Positions 5,410 through 5,710 of a stretch of DNA of 5,710 nucleotides are shown piece after piece. A model generated the notes under the pieces. It did not search any database, was not told where the DNA came from, and worked only from the letters and a program-made list of their open reading frames with translations. The DNA lies in assembly GCA_007116095.1 (NCBI GenBank), contig SKJD01000407.1:1-5710 (forward strand), in the 5' to 3' direction. Source of the stretch: Candidatus Hydrogenedentota bacterium. Its GTDB lineage: Bacteria; Hydrogenedentota; Hydrogenedentia; Hydrogenedentales; SCBR16-9. Made by a program: the position numbers and the translations under genes. How positions within the stretch are numbered: the first letter of the stretch is position 1; every line of letters starts with the position of its first letter.

Positions 5410-5710
5410 ATGTTACCCGATGACGCCATACCCATCGCGACGGTGCGCTCGGTCAAGGCGCCGAGCCGCGAGTTGCGCCTGAAGCATGTGCTCAATGAGG
5501 CGCAGCTTACCCATTTGTGTAAAGTCGGCTTGGACTGGGTGTGGTGTCGCGGCGCAAGCGCGGCCCAGGGCAAGCGCTTTCGGGTCCATGCGATCCGGCT
5601 GGTGCATGAGGAACTGCTGGTGCAGTTGGCGGCGGGGGTCTCCCGAGATGTGGTGGCGCAGTTGCGCAGTGCGACGGTATACCTGGAACCGAGCCCGGAA
5701 AATTTGGCCA
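5410..5710 (+). CDS. rimM: 16S rRNA processing protein RimM, N-terminal part (runs off window)
   Basis: The frame is open from ATG 5410 to the window end, 100 complete codons. RimM binds uS19 and the 16S rRNA 3' domain and aids late 30S maturation. The match is divergent but ordered like the RimM N-terminal barrel: IATVRSVKAPSRELRLKHVL near the start (family: V..I.K.HG..GE..V), a central strand pair FRVHAIRLVHEELLVQL, then GVSRDVVAQLRSATVYLE, corresponding to the family's G..(D/N)R..AE.LRG..V.V. The GE of the glycine-rich start is replaced by RE. Position after rpsP and khpA strongly supports the call. No Shine-Dalgarno is visible before this ATG. GTG at 5443 is a less likely start because it would delete the first strand. 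The C-terminal PRC-barrel domain is beyond the window. Confidence 0.85.
   Translation, partial: MLPDDAIPIATVRSVKAPSRELRLKHVLNEAQLTHLCKVGLDWVWCRGASAAQGKRFRVHAIRLVHEELLVQLAAGVSRDVVAQLRSATVYLEPSPENLA

Overview
This is a bacterial chromosome segment with a conserved translation and protein-targeting block on its right half and an accessory, repeat-rich left half. GC content is moderate to high in the genes, and starts are Shine-Dalgarno led or close to it. A lipoprotein combining a PASTA domain with a long pure Gly-Glu tract brings to mind uncultured lineages such as Candidatus Hydrogenedentes or Lentisphaerae. That is an impression from memory of similar proteins, not something the sequence proves.

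Left part: positions 1-928 (minus strand) hold the N-terminal 309 codons of a predicted lipoprotein. It has a signal peptide with Cys25, one PASTA domain, a 63-residue alternating Glu/Gly tract encoded by a 189-bp hexanucleotide repeat, and then an unrecognised domain cut by the window edge. A near-consensus sigma70 promoter (TTGACA, 17 bp, TACAAT) lies just upstream. Positions 1206-1476 (plus strand) hold what looks like one small membrane-protein gene broken by two same-direction frameshifts, both at G-runs. Positions 1477-2211 contain no convincing gene, only AT-rich sequence, hairpins, palindromes and a REP-like element.

Middle: positions 2212-2814 (minus) encode a 200-residue TRIC/UPF0126 family membrane protein that very probably starts at TTG. 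It is divergent from ffh, with a 336-bp spacer between them.

Right part (plus strand): ffh (SRP GTPase), then a 178-bp gap with a perfect hairpin just before the ribosome binding site, then rpsP (bS16), khpA (KH-domain RNA-binding protein) and the start of rimM (30S maturation factor), which runs off the window. This is the classic ffh-rpsP-khpA-rimM order, and trmD and rplS would be expected next. The genes couple co-translational membrane targeting with small-subunit assembly and RNA binding. Nothing in the right half is a new system. The points most worth a second look are the Gly-Glu lipoprotein, the double-frameshifted small gene, the atypical Ffh G4 motif and the rpsP leader hairpin.
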